NCBI RefSeq assembly: GCF_002453355.1
Contig: NZ_DKGQ01000013.1
Coordinates: 29,818-93,817, forward strand
Length of the DNA: 64,000 nt
Source: Psychrobacter sp. UBA6766
GTDB lineage: Bacteria; Pseudomonadota; Gammaproteobacteria; Pseudomonadales; Moraxellaceae
Reading direction: 5' to 3'
The position numbers and the translations under genes were made by a program. The notes under the pieces are model-generated. The model was not told where the DNA came from, did no database searches, and saw only the letters and a list, made by a program, of their open reading frames with translations. Of the stretch, positions 17,727 through 26,447 are shown in pieces. The first letter of the stretch is position 1, and each line of letters begins with the position of its first letter.

Positions 17727-18248
17727 GTGAGCTTATCACTAGCGCAATTCAACGCCCTCTCGCAAGCCGATGCAATCTCGAAACTATTGACCTGCTGCAC
17801 CAGCGCCAACTGGGCTCATAGCGTAGCAGGCGCTCGGCCTTTTGCAGACATAGACGACCTACTCGCCAGTAGCGACCAGGCTTGGCAGCAAGCACAAACC
17901 CAAGAAGCCAACTTGCTTGAGGCATTTGACGGTCATCCACAAATTGGAAATATTGACTCGCTAAAAGAAAAATACCGCAACACGCAAGACAGCGCCGCCC
18001 ATGAGCAATCTGGCGCTAATAACGCTGACATTGATGTCATTGAAGCCTTGGCAAAAGGCAATCAAGGGTATTTCGATAAGTTTGGCTTTATCTTTATTGT
18101 CTTTGCAACGGGCAAGAGTGCACAGCAAATGCTGGATTTATTGCTAGCGCGCTTGCCAAACGACCGCAGCACTGAGCTGCTCAATGCCGCTGCTGAGCAA
18201 AACAAAATCACTCGATTACGCTTACAAAAACTGCTGGGCGCTGCGTGA
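17727..18248 (+). CDS. uraD: 2-oxo-4-hydroxy-4-carboxy-5-ureidoimidazoline (OHCU) decarboxylase
   Basis: Third step of urate oxidation: decarboxylates OHCU to S-allantoin. The 173-residue protein carries the family signature DGHPQIGN with catalytic His70, and the C-terminal LLARLPNDRSTELLNAAAEQNKITRLRLQKLL expected in UraD. GTG start at 17727, preceded by AAAAGGA at good spacing; the nearer ATG at 17719 is out of frame. It is the first gene of a plus-strand series with uraH 42 bases later, and lies downstream of the RutR-type operator. Confidence 0.95.
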   Translation: MSLSLAQFNALSQADAISKLLTCCTSANWAHSVAGARPFADIDDLLASSDQAWQQAQTQEANLLEAFDGHPQIGNIDSLKEKYRNTQDSAAHEQSGANNADIDVIEALAKGNQGYFDKFGFIFIVFATGKSAQQMLDLLLARLPNDRSTELLNAAAEQNKITRLRLQKLLGAA

Positions 18249-18290
18249 TAAAGCAGCTGTTTTTTTATTGATTATTTATAAGGAACTGTC

Positions 18291-18659
18291 ATGTCAGGAA
18301 CGCTCTCATCACATATTTTAGATACCCATCTTGGTAAACCAGCTGCTGATATCGCTGTCATACTGCATCGTTTGAACGCAAGCGGGGAAGCGTCATTTTT
18401 GGCTAAAAGTGTCACTAATGCCGATGGCCGCGTGGCCATCGACAGCTGGGAGTTCGACCCAAGTATTGATATTGCTGAGTATCACTTAGACGTTGGACGT
18501 TATACCTTAACCTTTGATACTCAAGCCTATTTTGATGCGCAAAATTTAACGGCATTTTATCCGCAAGTGGTCATTGATTTTATGATCAGTGATGGCGGTC
18601 ACTACCATGTACCGTTACTACTAAGCGCCCACGGCTACAGTACTTATCGCGGCTCCTAG
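18291..18659 (+). CDS. uraH: 5-hydroxyisourate hydrolase
   Basis: Second step of urate oxidation: hydrolyses 5-hydroxyisourate to OHCU. The 122-residue transthyretin-related protein starts SGTLSSHILDTHLGKPA, includes GRVAIDSWEF, and ends with the diagnostic tetrapeptide YRGS that separates HIU hydrolases from transthyretin. No signal peptide, so it is cytoplasmic. A GGAACTGTC stretch ahead of ATG 18291 can serve as ribosome site. It sits between uraD and the urate-oxidising PuuD protein. Confidence 0.96.
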   Translation: MSGTLSSHILDTHLGKPAADIAVILHRLNASGEASFLAKSVTNADGRVAIDSWEFDPSIDIAEYHLDVGRYTLTFDTQAYFDAQNLTAFYPQVVIDFMISDGGHYHVPLLLSAHGYSTYRGS

Positions 18660-18785
18660 CTTAATGATTTTAAAAACTAGTACGGTAAAAAAGCTGTAAA
18701 GAAATGCTAAATCAAGAATATTAAGTTAAGAACACCGAACAAAAACATTGAAAGTAAGAACACTGCAAAAAAGGACAATTCGCGC

Positions 18786-20132
18786 ATGGGTGCATATCTT
18801 CTCGACTGGGTCGCTTTATTTTTTCGCTGGTTTCACGTCATCGCTGGCGTAGCCTGGATTGGGGCGTCCTTTTATTTTGTTTGGCTAGATATGAGTTTAC
18901 GTAAGCCGCCACAGTGGAAGGCGGACAAAGGCATCTCAGGCGACTTATGGGCAGTACACGGCGGTGGTTTTTATGAAATTGCCAAATATAAGCTTGAACC
19001 AGAAGAGATGCCAAAAACCCTGCATTGGTTTAAATGGGAGGCTTATACCACGTGGCTTACCGGTATGGCGATGCTGTCTATCGTTTATTACGCCAATGCC
19101 ACCGCTTATTTGATTGATCCAAGCAAAGTGGCTTTTGGCAGCAGCGTCGGTGCCATTTCGACCAGCTTATTATTTTTATTTGGTAGCTATTTTCTTTATG
19201 AAGTGATTGTTCGTAGCCGTCTTGGTAAAAACTCGCTGATTTTTAGCAGCATTATTTTTATCCTATTAATCATTGCTTGTTGGGGTTCTTATCAGCTGTT
19301 TAGTGACCGCGCGTCATTTATTCATATCGGCGCTATTTTAGGGACGGTGATGGCGGGTAACGTCTTCTTTGGCATTATGCCCGCTCAGCGTGCGCTGGTA
19401 GATTGTGTACGCCGCGGCGTGAAGCCGGGTAAAGAAGTGGCGGATTTGGCGCTACAAGCAAAAAATCGCTCATTGATGAATAATTACTTTACCTTACCGC
19501 TTATCTTTACCATGATTAGTAACCACTATCCGATGATGTATTCGCATGCACACGGCTGGTTGGTCTTAGTATTCGTCGGTATTATCACGGCAACGGTTCG
19601 TCACTATTTCAACCAAAAACACTTGGGTCACAATAAGCCAAAATTCCTATGGATTCCCGCATTAGCGACGATACTATTGATTATTTGGATGCGTCCAGCC
19701 CCTGTTGAACCATTACCTGCCGCTGTTTCTACTGAAACGGCCGCATCAGATAATACGCCGCTATCTACTGATGATGCAACAGTTAGCACTGCTGTTAATC
19801 AGCCTAATGATGCGACTGAAAATGCTGCCGTCGAAGCTGGCGCTGCTACCAATGAAACGGCTACCGAAGTCGTACCTGTAACCGCTTCAGCGGATGATGC
19901 CATTATGAATATCGTGCATACACGGTGTACAACTTGTCACGCAGCCAAGCCAACCCAGCAAGGGTTTGCGGCACCGCCATTGGGCATTATCTTGCAGACA
20001 CCAGCAGATATAAAAGCCCATCAAGCCAAAATTGTCACGGCGGTACAAACTGGATATATGCCTTTGGGCAACTTGACCCAATTGACCGATGAAGAACGCC
20101 AACAACTCGTTGCTTACGCCTCAGGATTGTAA
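18786..20132 (+). CDS. puuD: PuuD-type membrane urate hydroxylase with C-terminal cytochrome c domain
   Basis: Oxidises urate to 5-hydroxyisourate and passes electrons to a cytochrome c domain, replacing soluble urate oxidase. Of 448 residues, about 1-300 form a multi-helix membrane region starting with WVALFFRWFHVIAGVAWIGASFYFVWLD, rich in conserved His. An Ala/Thr/Glu-rich linker (about 308-365) leads to a heme c site CTTCH at 381-385, with the likely axial Met425 in GYMPLG. This domain order matches the family described from Agrobacterium. The 126 bases before it hold short repeats and may carry a promoter. It completes urate-to-allantoin conversion with uraH and uraD. Confidence 0.93.
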   Translation: MGAYLLDWVALFFRWFHVIAGVAWIGASFYFVWLDMSLRKPPQWKADKGISGDLWAVHGGGFYEIAKYKLEPEEMPKTLHWFKWEAYTTWLTGMAMLSIVYYANATAYLIDPSKVAFGSSVGAISTSLLFLFGSYFLYEVIVRSRLGKNSLIFSSIIFILLIIACWGSYQLFSDRASFIHIGAILGTVMAGNVFFGIMPAQRALVDCVRRGVKPGKEVADLALQAKNRSLMNNYFTLPLIFTMISNHYPMMYSHAHGWLVLVFVGIITATVRHYFNQKHLGHNKPKFLWIPALATILLIIWMRPAPVEPLPAAVSTETAASDNTPLSTDDATVSTAVNQPNDATENAAVEAGAATNETATEVVPVTASADDAIMNIVHTRCTTCHAAKPTQQGFAAPPLGIILQTPADIKAHQAKIVTAVQTGYMPLGNLTQLTDEERQQLVAYASGL

Positions 20133-20208
20133 ACAGCTAAGCGACTAAAAGTAGATAAATAGAAATGCTAACTCTTATTCTGCTTTATTTATTTAGGATA
20201 AATTAAAA

Positions 20209-21201
20209 ATGAGTAAAAAAATAACCAGTGATTTTAATCACGACACCTACCCACGTGACTTAAAAGGTTATGCTGGCAATCCTCCAAAAGCCAACTGGCC
20301 GGGCGGCGCAAAGATTGCTGTACAGTTTGTATTAAACATTGAAGAAGGCGCGGAAAATAGCGTTATTCATGGAGACGGTCAGTCAGAGCGCTTTTTATCC
20401 GATGTACTAGGTACGCCCGAATTTAACAATCGTCACCAATCTATCGAATCAGCCTTTGAGTATGGAAGCCGAGTGGGCGTTTGGCGTGTGTTAGATACTT
20501 TTAAAGAGTATGGTTTACCTATCACAACCTTTACGTGCGCGGCGGCGGCTGAAAAAACCCCTCATATCATTGAGCGTGTATTAGAAGATGGTCATGAAAT
20601 TGCCAGCCACGGGCTACGCTGGATTACTTATCAATACATGTACCGCGAGACTGAACGCGAACATGTTCGCCGCGCCACCGAAATCTTCGAGCGTATGCTT
20701 GGGAAGCAGCCTCTTGGTTGGTATACCGGTCGCGATAGCCCCAATACGCGCGAGCTGGTCGCCGAACAAGGCGGTTATATCTATGATTCAGATTCTTATG
20801 CCGATGAGCTGCCCTACTGGCTAAACGTAAAAGTAGAAGATAGTGATAAAATCACTCGAAAGCCGCATTTGGTTATTCCTTACACGTTAGAGACCAATGA
20901 CATGCGCTTTTCGTCAAGCCCTGGTTTTACCAACGCTGAGCCTTTTTATCAGTATTTAAAAGACAGCTTTGACACGTTATATGAAGAAGGCGATAAAAAC
21001 GGTAAAAACGCGCCAAAAATGCTCACCATCGGTTTGCACTGCCGTATCATTGGCCGCGCGGGTCGTATCACCGCCCTCAAAAAGTTCTTACAATATATTA
21101 CCAGCAAGCCCGATGTTTGGGTATGCCGCCGCGATGACATTGCCAGACACTGGTATGAAAACCATCCAGCAACGGCTGACAACAGTGTAAACTGGATGTA
21201 A
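20209..21201 (+). CDS. puuE: allantoinase of the polysaccharide-deacetylase type
   Basis: Opens the hydantoin ring of allantoin to give allantoate without needing the amidohydrolase fold of AllB. The 330 residues start DTYPRDLKGYAGNPPKANWPGGAKIAVQFVLNIEEGAE, the expected PuuE opening, with the NodB-like core (about 65-230) including DGHEIASHGLRW and GWYTGRDSPNTRELVAE. The C-terminal GLHCRIIGRAGRITALKKFL is also family-typical. It follows puuD by 76 bases. PuuE is cofactor-light and cytoplasmic. The assignment against generic deacetylases rests on neighbours and on these strings. Confidence 0.95.
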   Translation: MSKKITSDFNHDTYPRDLKGYAGNPPKANWPGGAKIAVQFVLNIEEGAENSVIHGDGQSERFLSDVLGTPEFNNRHQSIESAFEYGSRVGVWRVLDTFKEYGLPITTFTCAAAAEKTPHIIERVLEDGHEIASHGLRWITYQYMYRETEREHVRRATEIFERMLGKQPLGWYTGRDSPNTRELVAEQGGYIYDSDSYADELPYWLNVKVEDSDKITRKPHLVIPYTLETNDMRFSSSPGFTNAEPFYQYLKDSFDTLYEEGDKNGKNAPKMLTIGLHCRIIGRAGRITALKKFLQYITSKPDVWVCRRDDIARHWYENHPATADNSVNWM

Positions 21202-21329
21202 CCATAAAGTGCTAAAAGAGCACACCAATAAAAACATCATACTGTTATTGACCGCTGACAGTCTATAACTTAACAAGCTGCTAAAATAGCCAAACAAATG
21301 ACACTACTAACCAACCTAAAGGTGAACTC

Positions 21330-21854
21330 ATGACTACTACAATCATCGCTAAGCCTTTAACTAAGGCCGAATTTGCACCTTTTGGTACGGTGATTGAGCC
21401 CTATGATAAAGAAGATCAGACGTCTGAAAACTGCTATTTCATTAACAGAGGCTATGCTTGTCGACATCATGCGATTGCTGAAGCCAAGCTTGACGGCGGC
21501 GATGTTGGCATGAGTATCTTTCGTGCCAAAAAGCGTGAGCTCCCTATCGCCTTATCGGTGATGGAGTATCACCCATTTGGCACGCAAGCGTTCTTTTCGA
21601 TGAATGGTCAAGATTATATTGTTGTCGTTGCACCAGCCGGTGAGCCGCCACGTTCTGCGGCTGATTTGTCAGTGTTTTATGCCAAATCGCATCAAGGCGT
21701 GCAATACGACGCCAATGTCTGGCATCATCCCCTACTGGCACTTGGTCGCGACTCTGATTTTTTGGTCGTTGATCGTATCAACGGTGAGGGTAATAACTGC
21801 TACGAACTTACTATCGATGCTTGGCAAGTGAGTATTGAAATAGAAAATGAGTAA
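21330..21854 (+). CDS. allA: ureidoglycolate lyase
   Basis: Splits S-ureidoglycolate to glyoxylate and urea. The cupin-fold protein of 174 residues has KAEFAPFGTVIEP at the start, the central SVMEYHPFGTQAFFSMNGQDYIVVVAP and the WHHPLLAL motif that carries metal-site His. AGGTGA precedes ATG 21330. It lies 128 bases after puuE and 131 before allE, within the same plus-strand series. An internal loop (RHHAIAEAKLDGGDVGMSIFRAKKRELP) fits AllA length. The protein consumes the end product expected from allantoate breakdown. Confidence 0.94.
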   Translation: MTTTIIAKPLTKAEFAPFGTVIEPYDKEDQTSENCYFINRGYACRHHAIAEAKLDGGDVGMSIFRAKKRELPIALSVMEYHPFGTQAFFSMNGQDYIVVVAPAGEPPRSAADLSVFYAKSHQGVQYDANVWHHPLLALGRDSDFLVVDRINGEGNNCYELTIDAWQVSIEIENE

Positions 21855-21985
21855 GCTTCGCCTATCAAGCCGCACTTAATCCAATTTAACAAGGGCAATC
21901 CCAGCCAAACACAAATACTTACCTTTGGCTCCCTGATTTCAGAAACAAATTTATCGCGGCACAAACCCACTAAGGAACACGAACA

Positions 21986-22822
21986 ATGTCAACAAGAAAT
22001 ACCTATTACGCCCCAACTGGCGGATTGCCTCCGCAAACACAATTACTATCCGATCGAGCCATTTTTACCGAAGCTTATGCAATTATTCCTAAACGTGTAC
22101 TCACCGACATTGTTATTAGCTACTTGCCGTTTTGGGAAGGCATGCGTATGTGGGTTATTGCTCGTCCTTTAAGCGGTTTTTCAGAAACCTTTTCACAATA
22201 CATCGTTGAAGTAGCCCCAAACGGCGGCTCTGAAAAGCCTGAGCTGGACACTAAAGCAGAAGCGGTCTTGTTTGTCGTTGAAGGCGAAATGGATATCACT
22301 ATCGAAGGCGAAGCACATCATCTTGAAGCGGGTGGTTATGCATTTTTACCGCCAGGCTGTAAATGGACGCTAAAAAACAATAGCGACAAACACGTTAAAT
22401 TTCATTGGATTCGCAAAGCTTATCAATTTGTAGAAGGTCTTGAGGTGCCCGAAGCCTTTGTCACCAGCGATCATGATGTTGAAGCTATTGAGATGCCAGA
22501 CACCAATGGCGTTTGGAAAACCACCAGGTTTACCGAGCAGTCTGATATGCGTCACGATATGCATGTCAACATCGTGACTTTCCAGCCAGGTGGCGTGATT
22601 CCATTTGATGAAACTCACGTTATGGAACACGGATTATATGTTCTAGAAGGTAAAGCCGTCTATCACTTAAACGCTGAGTGGGTTGAGGTTGAAGCGGGTG
22701 ACTTTATGTGGCTTCGCGCATTTTGTCCGCAATCTTGTTACGCCGGTGGTCCTGGCCCATTTAGATACTTGCTATATAAAGATGTGAATCGTCATATGCC
22801 GTTTATTCGCCCAGAACGATAA
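21986..22822 (+). CDS. allE: (S)-ureidoglycine aminohydrolase (double cupin)
   Basis: Releases ammonia from ureidoglycine to give ureidoglycolate. The 278 residues contain two cupin domains: the first (about 65-130) has EGEMDITIEGEAHHLEAGGYAFLPPGCKW, the second (about 185-255) EHGLYVLEGKAVYHLNAEWVEVEAGDFMWLRAFCPQ, with His/Glu manganese ligands. It starts STRNTYYAPTGGLPPQT, typical of the YlbA/AllE family. Databases sometimes label this family as bifunctional allantoicase, but no allantoicase fold is visible here. AAGGAAC precedes the start and a terminator follows. Confidence 0.94.
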   Translation: MSTRNTYYAPTGGLPPQTQLLSDRAIFTEAYAIIPKRVLTDIVISYLPFWEGMRMWVIARPLSGFSETFSQYIVEVAPNGGSEKPELDTKAEAVLFVVEGEMDITIEGEAHHLEAGGYAFLPPGCKWTLKNNSDKHVKFHWIRKAYQFVEGLEVPEAFVTSDHDVEAIEMPDTNGVWKTTRFTEQSDMRHDMHVNIVTFQPGGVIPFDETHVMEHGLYVLEGKAVYHLNAEWVEVEAGDFMWLRAFCPQSCYAGGPGPFRYLLYKDVNRHMPFIRPER

Positions 22823-22869
22823 GCCATTTGGAATAATCATCAGTATAAATGCATCCTATTTAACAGCAA

Positions 22870-22904
22870 AGTCAGCTCATTACGGTGAGCTGGCTTTTTA
22901 TTTT
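22870..22904 (+). terminator. terminator after the urate catabolism genes
   Basis: AGTCAGCTCA (22870-22879) pairs with TGAGCTGGCT (22886-22895) with one G-U pair, followed by a T-rich run. It ends the uraD-allE series before trpR. Confidence 0.85.
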
Positions 22905-22979
22905 ATATCGAGTTGGATACTATTAAATAATCTTTTAATCAAACACTTTTAAAACATCCATTACTTTAGTTGTTTTTTT

Positions 22980-22999
22980 CGTACTATTGTACTAGAATG
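22980..22999. promoter_or_regulatory. Trp-repressor-type operator upstream of trpR
   Basis: CGTACTATTGTACTAGAATG contains paired GTACT half-sites and a CTAG core like E. coli Trp operators. It is 55 bases upstream of the trpR ATG, implying autoregulation and probably control of trpE-trpG. Confidence 0.6.
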
Positions 23000-23054
23000 C
23001 TGAAACAAGCCAATGTTTTGCTTATTACTTTGTCTATTACCAAGATTAAATATT

Positions 23055-23330
23055 ATGAACACCGATCCTTATCACAGTTTATTAAATTATTTGGCAAGTT
23101 GTCATGATAGTGCTGCTATCGACGAGCTATTTCGTGCGCTATTGACCGATAAAGAGCAATTTGAGATTGCCAATCGTATTCGTATTTTTGACCTATTAGA
23201 TCAACGAATGACCCAACGCGAGATATCTGAGCAGCTAGGAGTTGGGATTGCCACGGTTTCGCGCGGTGCTAAAGCCATGCAAAATCATGATGTCAGCGCC
23301 TTACTCGCGACGCATAGAAAACATGCATAG
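23055..23330 (+). CDS. trpR: Trp operon repressor
   Basis: Tryptophan-dependent DNA-binding repressor. Starting at ATG 23055 gives 91 residues, near the family length; an upstream in-frame Met at 23013 would add a hydrophobic leader that is not expected. The helix-turn-helix reads QRMTQREISEQLGVGIATVSRGAKAM, and the tryptophan-binding core has LLTDKEQFEIANRIRIFDLL. The operator-like sequence just upstream and the following anthranilate synthase genes fit the role. The stop codon sits inside a 13-base tandem repeat. Confidence 0.93.
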   Translation: MNTDPYHSLLNYLASCHDSAAIDELFRALLTDKEQFEIANRIRIFDLLDQRMTQREISEQLGVGIATVSRGAKAMQNHDVSALLATHRKHA

Positions 23331-23363
23331 AAGAAATGCATAGAAGAAACGCATAGAAAAGAC
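23312..23363 (+). repeat. four tandem copies of a 13-base unit spanning the trpR stop
   Basis: Units begin GCATAGAA at 23312, 23325, 23338 and 23351 and differ at one to three bases each. The trpR stop TAG is in the second copy. A 13-base period is not a multiple of three, so copy-number change could shift the last TrpR residues. Confidence 0.85.
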
Positions 23364-23441
23364 ACTTAATTCATCAAAAAATACGTTTTTATTCTGCTTT
23401 TTTTTTATTGAATAAATACTTGAACTACTTTGGACATTGTT

Positions 23442-24860
23442 ATGACCGCTTCTCCTTCTCAGCATCGCCAACCTGCTGCTATTAACATTCCTAGCAAGCC
23501 GCAGCGGATTAAACTCACGCAAGACATTGATTTTCTAGCGCTATTCAAACGCATTGAGCGCGCGTTCGATACTTGTTATCTGCTTGAGTCATTGGGAGAA
23601 GATGGTCATATGGCACGCCATCATGCGATTGGTTTTGATCCAATTATGACCATTGCCGCCATCGATCGCACGACTTTGGCGATTACTGATAACAAAGCGT
23701 CTAAAACCGCTCATTATCAAACCGACAATCCTTATCAGCTACTACGCCGCATCACCCCGCAGCACGTCATTGCTCGCGACCAAAGCGGCGGGCTGGTCGG
23801 TTATCTAGGCTATGATAGCGTCAATTTTTTTGAGCCAAGTCTCAATGCCAAGTCAAGCGATGATTTTGAACCCTTTAAATTTGGCGTTTATTTAGACGGT
23901 TTGACGCTAGATAAAATGACGGGCGAAATATTCTATTTTTACTATCCGACTGAACAACAAGACAACCGTATAGAGCAAATCAAAGCCTTACTTGACGCGC
24001 CAGTTCCGAGCTATGAGCCGCCGACGGTTGAGTTTTTGGGCGATGGCATGAGCCAAGAAGAACATGCCATCGCCGTCATGCAGGTTAAAGAAGACATTAT
24101 CTCGGGGCGTATCTTTCAATGTGAAGTGGGCTTTAAATCCAAATATCGCATTAGTGGTGATAAGATACCGATCTATGAAAAATTGCGCGCCGTCAATCCA
24201 TCGCCGCATATGTACTTTATGAAATTTGCTCAGCAGTGCATCATCGGTGCCTCGCCTGAGCTCCTGTTTCGCTTACGTCAAGGTGAGATGGAAACTTACC
24301 CATTGGCAGGAACAGCCAAGCGCGGCGTTAACGTCGCAGAAGATCGCCAGCTTGCCAGAGCGTTACTAAATGATGCCAAAGAAATTGCTGAGCACAATAT
24401 GCTCGTTGACTTGCACCGTAATGATATCGGCCGCGTCGCTCAATTTGGAACGGTAAAGGTGCGCAATTTAATGGATATCAAACGCTTCTCACACGTTCAG
24501 CACATCTCCTCTGAAATCGTCGGAATCTTGCACCCTAATGAGGACATGTTCAGCGCCCTTGCCAGCAACTTCCCTGCTGGCACTCTATCAGGGGCGCCAA
24601 AGGTCGAAGCGATTAAAGTCATTAATGAGCTTGAGCCCGATGGTCGCGGTGCTTATGGCGGCGCACTAGGTTCATTTAACTTTAATGGTGATTGTATCTT
24701 TGCCATTCCTATCCGCAGCCTGTTTATTAACGGCAAATCCGCCTACGCGCAAACTTGCGGTGGTAATGTTTATGACTCCAATCCTGCTGATGAATATTTA
24801 GAAATCCAGCGCAAGCTTTCGGCGATGAAAGTAGTGTTAGATAGCTTTATGCATCCGTAA
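23442..24860 (+). CDS. trpE: anthranilate synthase component I
   Basis: Converts chorismate and ammonia to anthranilate with TrpG. Starting at ATG 23442 gives 472 residues (a TTG at 23430 is the alternative). The tryptophan feedback-site motif LLES is seen at about 42-45. The chorismate-binding domain has PHMYFMKFAQQCIIGASPELLFRL, then PLAGTAKRG, LVDLHRNDIGRV and the ending FPAGTLSGAPKVEAIKVINELE. PLAGTAKRG differs from the PIAGTRPRG I recall in many TrpE and PabB proteins. LLES and the trpR/trpG neighbours favour TrpE over PabB. Confidence 0.9.
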   Translation: MTASPSQHRQPAAINIPSKPQRIKLTQDIDFLALFKRIERAFDTCYLLESLGEDGHMARHHAIGFDPIMTIAAIDRTTLAITDNKASKTAHYQTDNPYQLLRRITPQHVIARDQSGGLVGYLGYDSVNFFEPSLNAKSSDDFEPFKFGVYLDGLTLDKMTGEIFYFYYPTEQQDNRIEQIKALLDAPVPSYEPPTVEFLGDGMSQEEHAIAVMQVKEDIISGRIFQCEVGFKSKYRISGDKIPIYEKLRAVNPSPHMYFMKFAQQCIIGASPELLFRLRQGEMETYPLAGTAKRGVNVAEDRQLARALLNDAKEIAEHNMLVDLHRNDIGRVAQFGTVKVRNLMDIKRFSHVQHISSEIVGILHPNEDMFSALASNFPAGTLSGAPKVEAIKVINELEPDGRGAYGGALGSFNFNGDCIFAIPIRSLFINGKSAYAQTCGGNVYDSNPADEYLEIQRKLSAMKVVLDSFMHP

Positions 24861-24892
24861 TTTAATACACTTTATCAAAGAGTTTATGACCC

Positions 24893-25552
24893 ATGAATGT
24901 TTTAATTATCGACAACTACGACTCGTTTACTTTTAATCTATACCAATATATTGGCGAGATTTTGCAGACGATGGACAATAATAAAAACGGTGCTAAAGAA
25001 GCAAACGTCATCGTCAAACGCAATAACGAGATAACCTTAGCAGATGTACAAGCGATGAATCTTGATAGAATCATCATCTCACCAGGTCCTGGCGCGCCCG
25101 GTGATCCCGCTTACTTTGGTATTTGTGCAGAAGTCATCGAAGTCATGGGAAAAACAACACCACTATTGGGTGTTTGTTTGGGAATGCAGGGCATCGCCCA
25201 TGTCTTTGGTGGTGACGTGATGCGTGCGAGCGTACCAATGCATGGCAAGGTTTCAGCGATCCGCCATAATGGTGCGGGAGTCTACCAAGGATTGCCGCAA
25301 GAGATAGAAATCATGCGTTATCATTCGCTCATGGTGAAGGCGGATACCTTGCCCGATTGCTTAACGGTCACCGCCGTCGTGAGCAACGACAAGCATCACA
25401 ATTTAAGCGTAACGGAGGCGGCACTGGCAGGTGATGAAATTATGGGGCTTGCGCATACCGACTACCCTATTCAAGGGGTGCAATTTCATCCAGAATCTTT
25501 TGCGACTGAAGGGGCGAAGCGTTTACTGATGAATTTTTTATTGCAGGTATAA
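24893..25552 (+). CDS. trpG: anthranilate synthase component II (glutamine amidotransferase)
   Basis: Glutaminase subunit that feeds ammonia to TrpE. The class-I amidotransferase triad is visible: Cys95 in LLGVCLGMQ, and His/Glu in VQFHPESF near the C-terminus. It starts MNVLIIDNYDSFTFNLYQYI, typical for TrpG/PabA. The 219 residues are slightly longer than usual because of an Asn/Lys-rich insert (about 28-38). It is 32 bases after trpE and is not fused to, or followed by, trpD and trpC, which must lie elsewhere. Confidence 0.92.
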   Translation: MNVLIIDNYDSFTFNLYQYIGEILQTMDNNKNGAKEANVIVKRNNEITLADVQAMNLDRIIISPGPGAPGDPAYFGICAEVIEVMGKTTPLLGVCLGMQGIAHVFGGDVMRASVPMHGKVSAIRHNGAGVYQGLPQEIEIMRYHSLMVKADTLPDCLTVTAVVSNDKHHNLSVTEAALAGDEIMGLAHTDYPIQGVQFHPESFATEGAKRLLMNFLLQV

Positions 25553-25581
25553 TGAGGACGCACTAAAAAAGAGCGTTAAAT

Positions 25582-25616
25582 AAAAAAGACCGGCTTGTTA
25601 AAGGCCAGCCTTTTTT
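25582..25616. terminator. bidirectional terminator between trpG and the ABC importer
   Basis: AAAAAAG at the left and CTTTTTT at the right flank an imperfect G/C stem (CCGGC with GCCAG) and a short loop. Because both flanks end in A or T runs, it can stop transcripts from the convergent genes. Confidence 0.7.
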
Positions 25617-25627
25617 AAAGTGAGCTA

Positions 25628-26368
25628 CTACTCAATACGCTGTAAAAACGCTCGCGTTCGTGGATGCGTTGAGTCTTCAAACAACTGTTTTGCGCTCCCC
25701 TCTTCGACCACTTGACCATCTTCAATTAAGACGACATGATCAGCAACATCACGGGCAAAGTTAATTTCATGGGTCACCACAACCATTGTCCAACCTTCAG
25801 AAGCTAGCTGCTTCATCGTTCCAAGAACGTCTTGAACCAACTCTGGGTCAAGCGCCGAGGTTGGCTCATCAAACAACAATAACGACGGCTCAATCGCCAG
25901 TGCGCGGGCAATGCCAATACGCTGCTGCTGACCACCAGACAACTGGAATGGGTACAAATCCGCTTTATCAGACAAGCCTACTTTATCGAGCAGGGCTAAT
26001 GCTTGCTCTCGTGCTTGTGCTTTGCTTTGTCCTTGAACCACCGTCGGCCCAAGCATTAAATTCTCAATCGCCGATTTGTGCGGAAACAAATTATAAGACT
26101 GAAATACCATGCCAGACTTACGTTGCAGTGCGAGCAAGGTTTTCTTTTTGGGTTTGGTGGCAAAATCGACGGTCAAGCTACCATCATCAAAAGCGATAAC
26201 GCCTTGATCAGGAATCTCTAGCGCATTTAAACAGCGCAAAAAAGTGGTCTTGCCCGACCCTGACGGTCCTAATATGACAACCACCTTGCCTTTTTCGATA
26301 GACAAGTCGATGCCTTTGAGAACTGGATTGCTACCAAAGGCTTTGTGAATATTACTGACTTGAATCAT
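25628..26368 (-). CDS. amino-acid (cystine-type) ABC transporter ATP-binding protein
   Basis: ATPase of a polar amino-acid importer, 246 residues. Walker A is GPSGSGKTT (about 34-42), the Q-loop is GMVFQSYNLFPHKSAIENLMLGP, the signature is LSGGQQQRIGIARAL and Walker B LLLFDEPTSALDPELV. The H-loop is VVVTHEINFARDVADHV. The pattern is that of GlnQ/TcyN-type proteins. It ends a minus-strand three-gene unit with permease and binding protein. Cystine as substrate is inferred from the binding protein. Confidence 0.95.
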   Translation of the reverse strand: MIQVSNIHKAFGSNPVLKGIDLSIEKGKVVVILGPSGSGKTTFLRCLNALEIPDQGVIAFDDGSLTVDFATKPKKKTLLALQRKSGMVFQSYNLFPHKSAIENLMLGPTVVQGQSKAQAREQALALLDKVGLSDKADLYPFQLSGGQQQRIGIARALAIEPSLLLFDEPTSALDPELVQDVLGTMKQLASEGWTMVVVTHEINFARDVADHVVLIEDGQVVEEGSAKQLFEDSTHPRTRAFLQRIE

Positions 26369-26447
26369 AAAGGTTTCCGCTTACAAATTAGAAAGTGCTA
26401 ATTAGAAAAACAAACGACAAGATAATTGACTATATTTTTAGCAAAAA

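Noticed and set aside
21986..22822. Bifunctional allantoicase
   Set aside because: Only two cupin domains of the AllE type fit the 278 residues; there is no allantoicase domain.
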